Assembly: GCF_016424485.1 (NCBI RefSeq)
Contig: NZ_JAELUP010000103.1
Span: 788,782 to 852,781, forward strand
Origin: Paenibacillus roseus
GTDB lineage: Bacteria; Bacillota; Bacilli; Paenibacillales; Paenibacillaceae
Direction: 5' to 3'
Length of the DNA: 64,000 nt
Shown here: positions 25,346 through 32,587 of the stretch, piece after piece
Numbering within the stretch: position 1 is the first letter of the stretch
How the letters are laid out: each line of letters begins with the position of its first letter
Translations under genes and position numbers: made by a program
Notes under the pieces: generated by a model
The model's database searches: none
What the model was told of the DNA's origin: nothing
Seen by the model: the letters and a program-made list of their open reading frames with translations, nothing else

Positions 25346-26674
25346 GTGAGCTTTACTAGAGAAGATATTACCCGTATCGCAGAGGAGCAGAATGTTCGTT
25401 TTATTCGTTTGCAGTTTACGGATTTGCTAGGTACGATCAAAAATGTGGAAATTCCAGTGAGCCAATTGGAGAAGGCGCTCGACAACAAGATGATGTTTGA
25501 CGGCTCTTCCATCGAAGGTTATGTGCGTATCGAGGAATCCGATATGTACTTGTATCCGGATTTGGACACCTGGGTTGTCTTCCCTTGGGTAACGGAAAAT
25601 CGCGTTGCCCGTCTCATTTGTGATATCTACATGCCGGATGGCACGCCATTTGCCGGGGACCCACGAGGTATTCTAAAGCGCTGTCTGAAGGAAGCGGAGG
25701 AACTGGGCTATACGGCAATGAATGTTGGGCCAGAACCGGAATTTTTCCTGTTCAAGACGGACGAGAAGGGTAATCCGACAACGGAACTAAACGACCAGGG
25801 CGGCTATTTTGACCTCGCTCCTACTGATCTTGGCGAGAACTGTCGTCGTGAAATCGTACTGACACTTGAAGAGATGGGCTTCGAAATCGAAGCCTCACAT
25901 CATGAAGTAGCCCCTGGCCAACACGAAATCGACTTTAAATATGCGGATGCCATCAAAGCTGCTGACCAGATTCAAACCTTTAAGCTGGTTGTGAAGACTG
26001 TTGCCCGCCAGCATGGGCTGCATGCAAGCTTCATGCCAAAGCCGCTGTTTGGCGTAAATGGTTCAGGTATGCACTGTCACCAGTCCTTGTTCCAGGGCGA
26101 CATAAATGCCTTCTATGACGAGAGCGACAGGCTGGGCTTGAGCCAGACTGCCCGTTACTATATGGCAGGACTGCTTAAGCATGCCAGAGCGTGCGCGGCT
26201 ATTACTAATCCGGCTGTAAACTCCTACAAGCGTCTTGTACCGGGCTATGAAGCTCCTTGCTATGTTGCCTGGTCTGCCAGCAACCGCAGCCCGATGATCC
26301 GTATCCCGGCTTCTCGCGGGCTGAGCACTCGCGTCGAGGTGCGCAACCCTGATCCGGCGGCTAACCCGTATCTGGCTCTTGCAGTTATGCTTAAGGCTGG
26401 TCTGAGCGGCATTAAGGAAAAGTTGAGCTTGCCGGCTCCAACAGACCGCAATATCTATGTGATGACAGATGAAGAGCGCTCTGATGAGGGTATTCCAAGT
26501 CTGCCGGCTGACCTTAAGGAGGCGCTGGAGGAGTTGCTTCGTGACGAAGTAATTTGCGATGCGCTCGGCGACCATGCACTCGCACATTTCTACGAGCTGA
26601 AGGAAATCGAGTGGGATATGTACCGCACCCAAGTTCATCAATGGGAAAGAGATCAGTATTTGACTCTTTATTAA
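25346..26674 (+). CDS. glnA: Type I glutamine synthetase
   Basis: 442 residues, the length of the GS-I-alpha type of Bacillota. Conserved blocks: MMFDGSSIEGYVRIEESDMYL (includes the Arg linked to glutamine feedback), EASHHEVAPGQHEIDF, GMHCHQSL and NRSPMIRIP. No adenylylation-type Tyr motif is evident. It makes glutamine from glutamate and ammonia in the cytoplasm. The start is GTG after GAAGGAGAGG. Its feedback-inhibited form is expected to activate GlnR, encoded just upstream. Confidence 0.98.
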   Translation: MSFTREDITRIAEEQNVRFIRLQFTDLLGTIKNVEIPVSQLEKALDNKMMFDGSSIEGYVRIEESDMYLYPDLDTWVVFPWVTENRVARLICDIYMPDGTPFAGDPRGILKRCLKEAEELGYTAMNVGPEPEFFLFKTDEKGNPTTELNDQGGYFDLAPTDLGENCRREIVLTLEEMGFEIEASHHEVAPGQHEIDFKYADAIKAADQIQTFKLVVKTVARQHGLHASFMPKPLFGVNGSGMHCHQSLFQGDINAFYDESDRLGLSQTARYYMAGLLKHARACAAITNPAVNSYKRLVPGYEAPCYVAWSASNRSPMIRIPASRGLSTRVEVRNPDPAANPYLALAVMLKAGLSGIKEKLSLPAPTDRNIYVMTDEERSDEGIPSLPADLKEALEELLRDEVICDALGDHALAHFYELKEIEWDMYRTQVHQWERDQYLTLY

Positions 26675-26702
26675 GATCGAAGCACTAATGGTTTGCATAT
26701 TG

Positions 26703-26753
26703 AAGCCCGTATGGTTAATGCTCATCAAAGCATTAGCCACACGGGCTTTTTTG
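26703..26753 (+). terminator. Terminator after glnA
   Basis: AAGCCCGT, TGG and AATGCT pair with AGCATT, CCA and ACGGGCTT around a CATCAA loop, followed by TTTTTT. Confidence 0.92.
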
Positions 26754-26788
26754 GACTATAAAAGTTTTATAAAGGCTTCGAAATTTTA

Positions 26789-26835
26789 CGAAAACGAAGC
26801 TTTGCCCGTCAAGCCACGAAAAAAGCAGTTTTGAA
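26789..26835 (+). repeat. REP-like palindromic repeat, divergent copy
   Basis: CGAAAACGAAGCTTTGCCCG then TCAAGCCACGAAAAAAGCAG: the left arm is well conserved, the right arm is degenerate. It lies just after the glnA terminator. Confidence 0.55.
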
Positions 26836-26855
26836 AATATCTTTAGGAAATATGA

Positions 26856-27086
26856 TCAGTATCGGTAGCCATTGTTAGAGCCATTACTTCTTATTAAAAG
26901 ATAAACAATAAACCCGACTATCGGAAAGAATAGAACTGCTACTACTGCCAATAGAGCGAATTCAAAGCTGCGTCCGTTGCGTGTGGCATCCCGGTATGTC
27001 CAGACACATAGCGCAATGTGGAAAATAAGAGAAAACAGCATAAATAGAATTGAAAATATCCCGGCGACACCCCATGCTGATGCCAT
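26856..27086 (-). CDS. Small two-helix membrane protein
   Basis: 76 residues with two hydrophobic helices (about 8-29 and 42-65) separated by CVWTYRDATRNGRSFEF. The layout resembles PLDc_N-like and similar small membrane proteins of Bacillota. I do not recognise a defined family with confidence. Upstream on this strand is GGGGTGATGTT before the ATG. It is convergent with glnA and surrounded by REP-like and MITE-like fragments. Function unknown. Confidence 0.6.
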   Translation of the reverse strand: MASAWGVAGIFSILFMLFSLIFHIALCVWTYRDATRNGRSFEFALLAVVAVLFFPIVGFIVYLLIRSNGSNNGYRY

Positions 27087-27125
27087 AACATCACCCCGTT
27101 AATTCTTTTATAAATTATAAAATCT

Positions 27126-27150
27126 GCTCAAACCAAAATCAGTGGTTGAC
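27126..27150 (+). repeat. Solo end of the MITE-like element
   Basis: GCTCAAACCAAAATCAGTGG followed by TTGAC matches the terminal repeat of the elements at 687-897 and 19291-19503, but the rest of the element is missing. It may be a deletion remnant. Confidence 0.65.
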
Positions 27151-27164
27151 CAATAGCAAGGATT

Positions 27165-27218
27165 CGCAAACAAACTTCTGCCTGTCAAAAGAGATGAGAT
27201 CGTTTACGATAATTTTTA
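27165..27218 (+). repeat. REP-like palindromic repeat, divergent copy
   Basis: CGCAAACAAACTTCTGCCTG, then TCAAAAGAGATGAGATCGTT and TACGATAATTTTTATA. The core TGCCTGTCAAA and the CGTTTACG arm are kept. It lies directly beside the solo MITE end, in the 294-base space before the lipoprotein gene; nothing else is recognised in that space. Confidence 0.55.
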
Positions 27219-27380
27219 TACAAGAAATAAGCAGGGGGTTTCCTTATAAATTATAAATATCCAATGTTTATTTTAAGTGCTAATTTAAACCACGCTGTTA
27301 TTTCGGGCGTCTATTGTTAAAAATAGTGATTAAAGGTTTGGGCTTCAAATATTAGAAAACAATCAACAAGGGGTGAGCAT

Positions 27381-27875
27381 ATGCGCCGCTATCTAACTAT
27401 GATTTTGCTTACAATCTTTATCTCAAGTTGCGGAACGAATACGCAGGAGCCTAACTTGACGAAGTGGGAGGTTAGCCCGTTATTTGTGTCGGGTCCATAT
27501 ACGATGATCGGGAAGGAGGGGCGTTTGGGTTTTATTTATAGTGATAACGAGCTTAGTCGCTTTTATCCAGGGAAGCAGCAAAAGTATATGTGGCACTTCT
27601 GGGGGAGTGATCCGCAGAAATCACAGGCAAAGCTAGGTAAAGAGGTTAAAGTCATAGCTGTCAGCAAAACTACGGGAAAAGAAATGGAGCTGATGAAAAC
27701 GAAGGTTATGCAGTCCGGATCTTATTATGTACAATCTGAAATTTGGGATAACGAGCCGGCATTCAGAGTGCCGTCAATGATGTCATTGCCATCCCCTGGT
27801 TTATGGCGTCTTGATGTCTATATAGACGACAAATTGTTTGACAGCGTGGTTGTTCGGGTGCATAAGAAAGCTTGA
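27381..27875 (+). CDS. Putative lipoprotein, possibly DUF4871-like
   Basis: 164 residues. The N-terminus is a plausible lipoprotein signal (MRRYLTMILLTIFISSCGTN) with the Cys at 17, although Ser before Cys is a weak lipobox. The rest is predicted beta-rich, with YMWHFWG near 72 and PSPGLWRLDVYIDDKLFDSVVVRV at the end, a pattern seen in DUF4871-type extracellular proteins. Start ATG follows AAGGGGTGAGC. The gene stands alone. The assignment is tentative. Confidence 0.6.
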   Translation: MRRYLTMILLTIFISSCGTNTQEPNLTKWEVSPLFVSGPYTMIGKEGRLGFIYSDNELSRFYPGKQQKYMWHFWGSDPQKSQAKLGKEVKVIAVSKTTGKEMELMKTKVMQSGSYYVQSEIWDNEPAFRVPSMMSLPSPGLWRLDVYIDDKLFDSVVVRVHKKA

Positions 27876-27911
27876 TAGCCAGATTCAATTAATTGTTAAA
27901 GATACTAAAAT

Positions 27912-27935
27912 GTCCCGCGTGAAGAACCGCGGGAC
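27912..27935. terminator. Convergent hairpin between two genes
   Basis: GTCCCGCG and CGCGGGAC form a perfect 8-bp stem. On the minus strand it is followed by ATTTT, so it may end the minus-strand gene at 27961; for the plus strand there is no T run. Confidence 0.5.
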
Positions 27936-27960
27936 TGTGATAGCGCGGAAATTGATAAAT

Positions 27961-28485
27961 TTAAGTCCTTTTTAACGCTTCAACCTCTGCCTCAAGTTTT
28001 AGTTGCCGACGGTTAAGGATATCAATACTATGTTCATGAGTATTGAATTCAATAGTTGTTTTTCGTTCAAAGCTTTTTTGGGAGGCTTCATTTTGCTTGG
28101 CGGTTTCCAATGTTTCGAGAACAGCTTGCTTGATCTGTGACGTATTCGTCTTGACAACATGCACGTCCGTCTCCAGGTTCCCAATGCGCTTGTCCATACT
28201 GTCTAATTTAAGGTCAAGACCATTAAATCTATCGCTAAATTTTTCATCCAAGTGATTAATTCTGGTATCCATGGCGATGATTTTGTTGTCTATGTCAGTG
28301 ATTCTGGTATCCATGCTGGTGATTCTGGTATCCATGTTGGTGATTTTGTTATCCATGTTGGTGATTTTGTTATCCATGCTGGTGATTCTGGTATCCATGT
28401 TGGTGATTTTATTATCCATGTCATTTATTTTGGAGTTCACTTGATGCAATGAATCCAGTATATGCTGCAACATTTGGTCACTCAT
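27961..28485 (-). CDS. Heptad-repeat coiled-coil protein
   Basis: 174 residues from the ATG at 28485, which has GGAGGAACTGCT upstream on its strand. Residues about 18-80 are near-identical seven-residue repeats of the form M-D-[NT]-[KR]-I-T-[NSD], ideal for a parallel coiled coil. A second charged helical part follows (LDLKLDSMDKRIGNLETDV, then LETAKQNEASQKSFERK). There is no signal peptide or membrane helix. No family could be named. The repeats come from a 21-bp tandem array, so the length of the rod may vary between strains. Confidence 0.75.
   Translation of the reverse strand: MSDQMLQHILDSLHQVNSKINDMDNKITNMDTRITSMDNKITNMDNKITNMDTRITSMDTRITDIDNKIIAMDTRINHLDEKFSDRFNGLDLKLDSMDKRIGNLETDVHVVKTNTSQIKQAVLETLETAKQNEASQKSFERKTTIEFNTHEHSIDILNRRQLKLEAEVEALKRT
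28298..28423. repeat. 21-bp tandem repeat array within the coiled-coil gene
   Basis: Six head-to-tail units of 21 bp, written on the plus strand as GTGATTYTGKTATCCATGYT plus G, with a few substitutions, and two more decayed units to the left. Each unit codes one heptad, so changes in copy number keep the reading frame. Confidence 0.9.
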
Positions 28486-28549
28486 AGCAGTTCCTCCATC
28501 CCGGTCTATATCCATAGTAACAAATTTGAATAAGATGATAAACCCTATT

Positions 28550-28574
28550 AAAAAAACCGCAGTTTACACCGCGG
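28550..28574 (-). terminator. Terminator after lexA
   Basis: On the minus strand CCGCGG pairs with CTGCGG (one G-U pair) around TGTAAA, followed by seven T, about 45 bases past the lexA stop. Confidence 0.75.
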
Positions 28575-28618
28575 GCTTTTGTGAGTAAAAATTTTTGGCG
28601 CAAGGTTATTGCGGGGTA

Positions 28619-29239
28619 TTAGTGAATATCGCGGAACAAACCAACTACGCGGCCTAAAATCGTTACCTTTGTAAGCAGCAATGGCTGCATGGTTGAATTC
28701 TCAGGTTGAAGGCGGATATGGTCGCGTTCTTTATAGAAGGTCTTAACAGTTGCTTCGTCGTCTTCAGTCATCGCAACTACAATATCTCCGTTATTAGCCG
28801 TTTGCTGCTGGCGTACGATGACATAATCGCCGTTATGAATGCCTGCCTCAATCATACTATCGCCAACGACATTAAGCATGAATACTTGGTTATCTCCGAC
28901 AAAGTGGCTCGGCAAAGGGAAGTATTCCTCAATATTCTCCGTAGCTGTAATAGGAACCCCTGCTGTGACACGACCGACAACGGGAACCTTGGCTACATGA
29001 ACAGGAAATGGAATTTCATCTTGCTCCTGATTCAGAATTTCGATGGCACGTGGCTTGGTCGGGTCACGACGAATCAGCCCTTTCTTCTCGAGACGGTCCA
29101 AATGACCATGTACTGTAGAACTGGAAGCAAGTCCTACCGCTTCGCCAATCTCCCTGACGGAAGGAGGGTAGCCCTTTTCTCGGACTTCATTCTTGATAAA
29201 TTCCAGTATCGTCTGTTGACGGTTAGATAATTTCGACAA
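28619..29239 (-). CDS. lexA: SOS repressor LexA
   Basis: 206 residues from TTG 29239, which has CTGGAGGA 8 bases upstream; an ATG at 29263 lies before that site. The N-terminal winged helix reads MSKLSNRQQTILEF and PPSVREIGEAVGLASSSTVH. The autocleavage site is A93-G94 and the catalytic pair is S128 (GDSM) and K166 (ATVKTF). LexA represses the SOS genes until RecA filaments trigger its cleavage. It is divergent from yneA, with LexA boxes between them, as in B. subtilis. Confidence 0.98.
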   Translation of the reverse strand: MSKLSNRQQTILEFIKNEVREKGYPPSVREIGEAVGLASSSTVHGHLDRLEKKGLIRRDPTKPRAIEILNQEQDEIPFPVHVAKVPVVGRVTAGVPITATENIEEYFPLPSHFVGDNQVFMLNVVGDSMIEAGIHNGDYVIVRQQQTANNGDIVVAMTEDDEATVKTFYKERDHIRLQPENSTMQPLLLTKVTILGRVVGLFRDIH

Positions 29240-29274
29240 ATTGCATTCCTCCAGAGAAACCATTCTTGTGACAA

Positions 29275-29303
29275 ATTATAGCACAGAACCGGAGTTCGCA
29301 CAA
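29275..29303 (-). promoter_or_regulatory. Promoter of lexA
   Basis: On the minus strand TTGTGC (-35, 29298-29303) and TATAAT (-10, 29275-29280) with 17 bases between. The LexA box at 29301-29314 overlaps the -35, which fits autorepression. Confidence 0.65.
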
Positions 29304-29314
29304 ACATAAGTTCG
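29301..29314. promoter_or_regulatory. LexA box 1
   Basis: CAAACATAAGTTCG matches 12 of 14 positions of the Bacillus SOS box (CGAACRNRYGTTYG) and overlaps the lexA -35. Confidence 0.65.
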
Positions 29315-29351
29315 TTGAATGAAAGTTGAGAGTAAATGTTCGCTTTTTGTA

Positions 29352-29380
29352 TTGACACAAACAGATGTTCGAGTTATTCT
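29352..29380 (+). promoter_or_regulatory. Promoter of yneA
   Basis: TTGACA (29352-29357), 17 bases, TATTCT (29375-29380). A LexA box fills the spacer exactly, so LexA binding would block RNA polymerase. Confidence 0.85.
29358..29371. promoter_or_regulatory. LexA box 2
   Basis: CAAACAGATGTTCG matches 13 of 14 positions of the SOS box and lies between the -35 and -10 of yneA. A weaker site, AGAGTAAATGTTCG at 29329-29342 (11 of 14), lies nearby. Confidence 0.85.
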
Positions 29381-29388
29381 ATGAATTA

Positions 29389-29402
29389 AGAACATATGTT
29401 TG
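29389..29402. promoter_or_regulatory. LexA box 3
   Basis: AGAACATATGTTTG matches 13 of 14 positions of the SOS box and lies just after the likely yneA transcription start, before its ribosome binding site. Confidence 0.8.
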
Positions 29403-29413
29403 GAGTGCTGATA

Positions 29414-29839
29414 ATGAACTGTGGAATCTATTATCAATCGATGAATGAACTGCGTTCTTCTTCAAGCAGCATAAATGCCCGGGGGGATAACGCAAGTACT
29501 GCTGTAAAGCATCGTTTTAGCCAAGCATTGCTTGGTCTGGCAGGCAGGCACTTAGCCGGGGGAATCATTGCGGTATTACTGTTCTCATCTCTGTTTTCTT
29601 TCTTGTTTATTGTTCAGTCCAATGCTTCTAATTATCAAGATGTTACTTATAGCAAGGCGGTTGTACCCGATAGTAGATTTGTTATCGTATCGGCCGGTGA
29701 TACTTTGTGGGAAATTGCGAAGCGTTATAAACCTAAGGACGCCGGACTGGGACAGTTTGTATATGAGCTCCAGCAATTCAATAATATTAAATCTACCATC
29801 ATTCACGCAGGTGATATTATCCTCATCCCCGTTAAATAG
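29414..29839 (+). CDS. yneA: SOS cell division suppressor YneA-like, LysM protein
   Basis: 141 residues from ATG 29414 (GGAG 8 bases upstream; an earlier in-frame ATG at 29396 lies inside a LexA box). One membrane helix at about 48-67 and a LysM domain at the C-terminus (VSAGDTLWEIAKRY to HAGDIILIPVK). YneA halts cell division during the SOS response in B. subtilis, and its gene is always beside lexA there. This copy is longer than the 103-residue B. subtilis protein because of an extra Ser-rich cytoplasmic head of about 40 residues. Confidence 0.88.
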   Translation: MNCGIYYQSMNELRSSSSSINARGDNASTAVKHRFSQALLGLAGRHLAGGIIAVLLFSSLFSFLFIVQSNASNYQDVTYSKAVVPDSRFVIVSAGDTLWEIAKRYKPKDAGLGQFVYELQQFNNIKSTIIHAGDIILIPVK

Positions 29840-30072
29840 ACCGTTGCTCCATCTTCTTTAATGTAGTTGGTTTTTCTTCATTTATTTCTTTCTTAGCAGG
29901 ATTATTAATTTTGCCCGATTGCTTCGTCGACGGAAGATTCGTTTCTCTAAGCTTATTTGATCTCTCGTATGCTTGACACTGCTCTGTGAAAATGTCAAAG
30001 TAGAGAATGGATAGATTTTTAAGACCTATAGAAAGAAGGTCGCAGCGAGAAACGTTCCAGGAGGTCATTGAA

Positions 30073-30258
30073 GTGGAGAAGCTGATTGCCCGAATTAATG
30101 AATTGTCAAGAAAAAATAAGTCCGTGGGGTTGACGGAAGAAGAGAAGGCGGAGCGGGATATACTTAGAGAGCAATATCTTACTATCTTTAAAAATAATTT
30201 CCGCAACCAACTTGATTCTATCGAGTGGACGGATGAAGAGCCGCCGCTAAAGCATTAG
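30073..30258 (+). CDS. DUF896 (YnzC/UPF0291) small protein
   Basis: 61 residues from GTG 30073, which has AGGAGG 8 bases upstream. The protein is the DUF896 helical hairpin: IARINELSRKNKSVGLTEEE, AERDILREQYL and the NFRNQL motif. B. subtilis YnzC has the same size and lies in the yneA region. The frame is open back to an ATG at 30007, but that start has no good site. The cytoplasmic role is unknown; some family genes are SOS-linked by position only. Confidence 0.85.
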   Translation: MEKLIARINELSRKNKSVGLTEEEKAERDILREQYLTIFKNNFRNQLDSIEWTDEEPPLKH

Positions 30259-30275
30259 TATAAGGATGTCTACAG

Positions 30276-30319
30276 CCAATAGATAGGGAAATGGATACTT
30301 GCCCTTCTATTGGATTTTT
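30276..30319 (+). terminator. Terminator after the DUF896 gene
   Basis: CCAATAGA pairs with TCTATTGG and an inner AGGG with CCCT, followed by ATTTTTG. Confidence 0.75.
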
Positions 30320-30469
30320 GATGTATGCGGATAAATTGTCGTCTTCATTACTGTTATGAAGCAAGCTCGCTGCCGCTTGAGTACCTGTTGTTTTAGTTGT
30401 TTTATTGGAAAGTTCCGGTACCTATGTTCAAGTTGCCGGTATTGCATTTTAATTAGGGGAGGCCGCATT

Positions 30470-30997
30470 ATGTCCCGTTCCTGGGAACGGATGGTTCGCA
30501 AGAATACATCTGTAGTCAACAAGAAAAGAAAAAAACAAGGTGGAAATGGTTTTATCTCGGAAGCCAATCGTGTTGATCGCTTTAAGGGCCGGAATATTAT
30601 TTTACCGCTGGCCGTCATTTTCTTTACAGGTTTCTATGCTTATATCAGCTTTATTGCAAGGCAAGCAGCAGTGGGAGATGCAGGCAATACAGACACTTTG
30701 TATTGGATAACGATTGCCTGTTATATTTTGCTGTCGCTGCTGTTTTTCTTCCGCCGCCCATATTTAAACGTTGCCAAGGAATTTGTCCAGACGCGCCGTT
30801 TTACAGGGGACAAGATGCTTCGCGCCAATGGCATCAAACAGATTAACGTGCAAGACGGGTATGTTGTCATTGAGCAGGTGAAGGGGCCAAGCTGGGTGTT
30901 TTCCAGATTCATGAACCGTTTCCCTACGAATGATATGGCAGAGCGCTTGAAACAGTTTGCGAAGGATAACCAGATCGAATTTGTAGAAAAAGCTTAA
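30470..30997 (+). CDS. Two-helix membrane protein of unknown function
   Basis: 175 residues from ATG 30470 (AGGGGAGGCC upstream; the frame is open to 30356 without a site). A basic N-terminus is followed by two membrane helices (about 45-67 and 80-100) and a soluble domain of about 75 residues containing NGIKQINVQDGYVVIEQ and a C-terminal helix. I do not recognise a family. A HAD phosphatase gene follows 22 bases later, so they may be co-transcribed. Confidence 0.7.
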   Translation: MSRSWERMVRKNTSVVNKKRKKQGGNGFISEANRVDRFKGRNIILPLAVIFFTGFYAYISFIARQAAVGDAGNTDTLYWITIACYILLSLLFFFRRPYLNVAKEFVQTRRFTGDKMLRANGIKQINVQDGYVVIEQVKGPSWVFSRFMNRFPTNDMAERLKQFAKDNQIEFVEKA

Positions 30998-31019
30998 TTG
31001 TAAGGGGAGAGTCGGCATT

Positions 31020-31811
31020 ATGAGTAAGAAAGCCATTTTATTTGATTTGGATGACACCCTCTTGTGGGATGATCGCAGCGTACAGGAAGCATTTGATGCG
31101 ACTTGCAGAGCGGCTGCGGAAAGAACGGGCATTGATCCGGTCGCTTTGGAAAAATCTGTCCGCGAACAGGCCAGGGAGCTTTATAGTTCTTATGAAACGT
31201 ACCCGTTTACAACCATGATCGGTATTAACCCGTTCGAGGGGCTTTGGGCGAATTTCCGGGAAGGTGAGCAGGAAGAGTTTCGCAAGCTTGAGGCGCTAGC
31301 ACCAAGCTATCGCAAGGCAGCCTGGACACAAGGGCTTAAGGTTCTAGGTGTGGATGATGAGGCGCTTGGAGCGGAATTGGCAGAGCGTTTTCCAGCAGAG
31401 CGGAGAGCAAGAGCGCTGGTATATGATGATACGTTCCACGTGCTGGATGAGCTAAAGGATAAGTACAAGCTGCTCCTGCTGACAAATGGTTCTCCTGATT
31501 TGCAAAGAGAAAAACTTTCTGGCGTACCTGAAATTGCTCCTTACTTCGACCATATTATTATTTCAGGCGAATTTGGAAGAGGAAAGCCTGATGCTGGTAT
31601 CTTCAGACACGCACTGGAAAAGCTCGGCATCGAGCCGGAAGAAGGTCTGATGGTTGGGGATAAGTTGACGACCGATGTTATTGGCGCTCTCGGAGTAGGC
31701 ATGGATGCAGTGTGGATCAACAGACATCGAATCTCACGCAGCGATGAAATTGTACCTACCCATGAAATTGATGAACTGAAAGAACTGCTTGATCTGCTAG
31801 CTGCTTTATAA
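31020..31811 (+). CDS. HAD superfamily phosphatase
   Basis: 263 residues with HAD motif I FDLDDTLLWDD at 8-18, motif II LLLTNGSPD near 158, Lys in RGKPDAGIF near 183 and motif IV VGDKLTTDV. The helical cap between motifs I and II is of the C1 type. Similar to B. subtilis YsaA-like phosphatases; the substrate is unknown. Start ATG follows AAGGGGAGAG. Confidence 0.9.
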   Translation: MSKKAILFDLDDTLLWDDRSVQEAFDATCRAAAERTGIDPVALEKSVREQARELYSSYETYPFTTMIGINPFEGLWANFREGEQEEFRKLEALAPSYRKAAWTQGLKVLGVDDEALGAELAERFPAERRARALVYDDTFHVLDELKDKYKLLLLTNGSPDLQREKLSGVPEIAPYFDHIIISGEFGRGKPDAGIFRHALEKLGIEPEEGLMVGDKLTTDVIGALGVGMDAVWINRHRISRSDEIVPTHEIDELKELLDLLAAL

Positions 31812-31835
31812 AAAGGTCATTATCGGGCATAAGCA

Positions 31836-31862
31836 AAGCCCGTCTCCAGGTGAGACGGGCTT
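31836..31862. terminator. Bidirectional terminator-like hairpin
   Basis: AAGCCCGTCTC and GAGACGGGCTT pair perfectly over 11 bp. It lies between the HAD gene and the convergent mtnD gene. T content is low on the plus strand. Confidence 0.7.
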
Positions 31863-31902
31863 CATATATAGAGCTTCCAGATATCATACTAATGAGACCG
31901 AC

Positions 31903-32442
31903 TTATTTTTGAAACGAAGGGTCTTGAAACGGCTGTGCAACCCAGCCTGCCGGCTCAATGAACAGGCGCACCGCAACAATCTGGCGGTTCTCCATCAAGG
32001 TGAAGAAATGCGGTTTATTCTCTGGTACGGAAATAACGTCCCCGGCTTCCAGTTCGACGTCAAAGTATCCGACATCATCAGTTCCTTTAATAATGAAGAT
32101 TCCACGACCGGCGATAATGGCGCGGACTTCGTCTTCGGTATGAGTATGAACTTCCTCAAACTTCTTCAGAATCTCATCCAGGTTAGGGGTTGCGTCGGAG
32201 AGGGCTACAATGTCCCAGGTTTTATACCCGCGACGCCCTGCCAAATCATTGATTTCGCTTTCGTAAGTAGAAAGAATAGCTGCTTTATCCTCATCAGAAA
32301 GCACAAATTTATCTTGCAGCTCGGTTGAAAGCTTGGAAGCATCCCAATGCTCATAAAGCACTTCCTGCTGGTTTAAAAATGCCCGCACATTTTCCTCGCC
32401 TTTAATTCGCTCCTCTGTATTGCGAATCCGAATTTCAGCCAT
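31903..32442 (-). CDS. mtnD: Acireductone dioxygenase (methionine salvage)
   Basis: 179 residues from ATG 32442, with AGAGGGAATACG upstream. The cupin metal site is H99-T-H101-x3-E105 with H145 (NKPHFF), as in Fe/Ni acireductone dioxygenases, and the length matches B. subtilis MtnD. It cleaves the acireductone of the methionine salvage pathway to the keto acid precursor of methionine. No other salvage gene is in the window, which is unusual, since mtn genes are often clustered. It is divergent from metH, so both face a methionine-linked intergenic region. Confidence 0.93.
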   Translation of the reverse strand: MAEIRIRNTEERIKGEENVRAFLNQQEVLYEHWDASKLSTELQDKFVLSDEDKAAILSTYESEINDLAGRRGYKTWDIVALSDATPNLDEILKKFEEVHTHTEDEVRAIIAGRGIFIIKGTDDVGYFDVELEAGDVISVPENKPHFFTLMENRQIVAVRLFIEPAGWVAQPFQDPSFQK

Positions 32443-32587
32443 CGTATTCCCTCTTTTCCTATGTGAGATAACGTATATGGTTATATTATAAATCAAAGCA
32501 AGTTCACTGTCGACTCAAATTCCCTTTTCACAAAGGAATAAGTCTGATAGACTAAGGTTTAATGATTCGTTGGAAGGAAGTTCGAAC

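Noticed and set aside
28298..28423. Regular tandem repeats as a CRISPR array
   Set aside because: The units follow each other without spacers, are in frame and code heptads; no cas gene is near.
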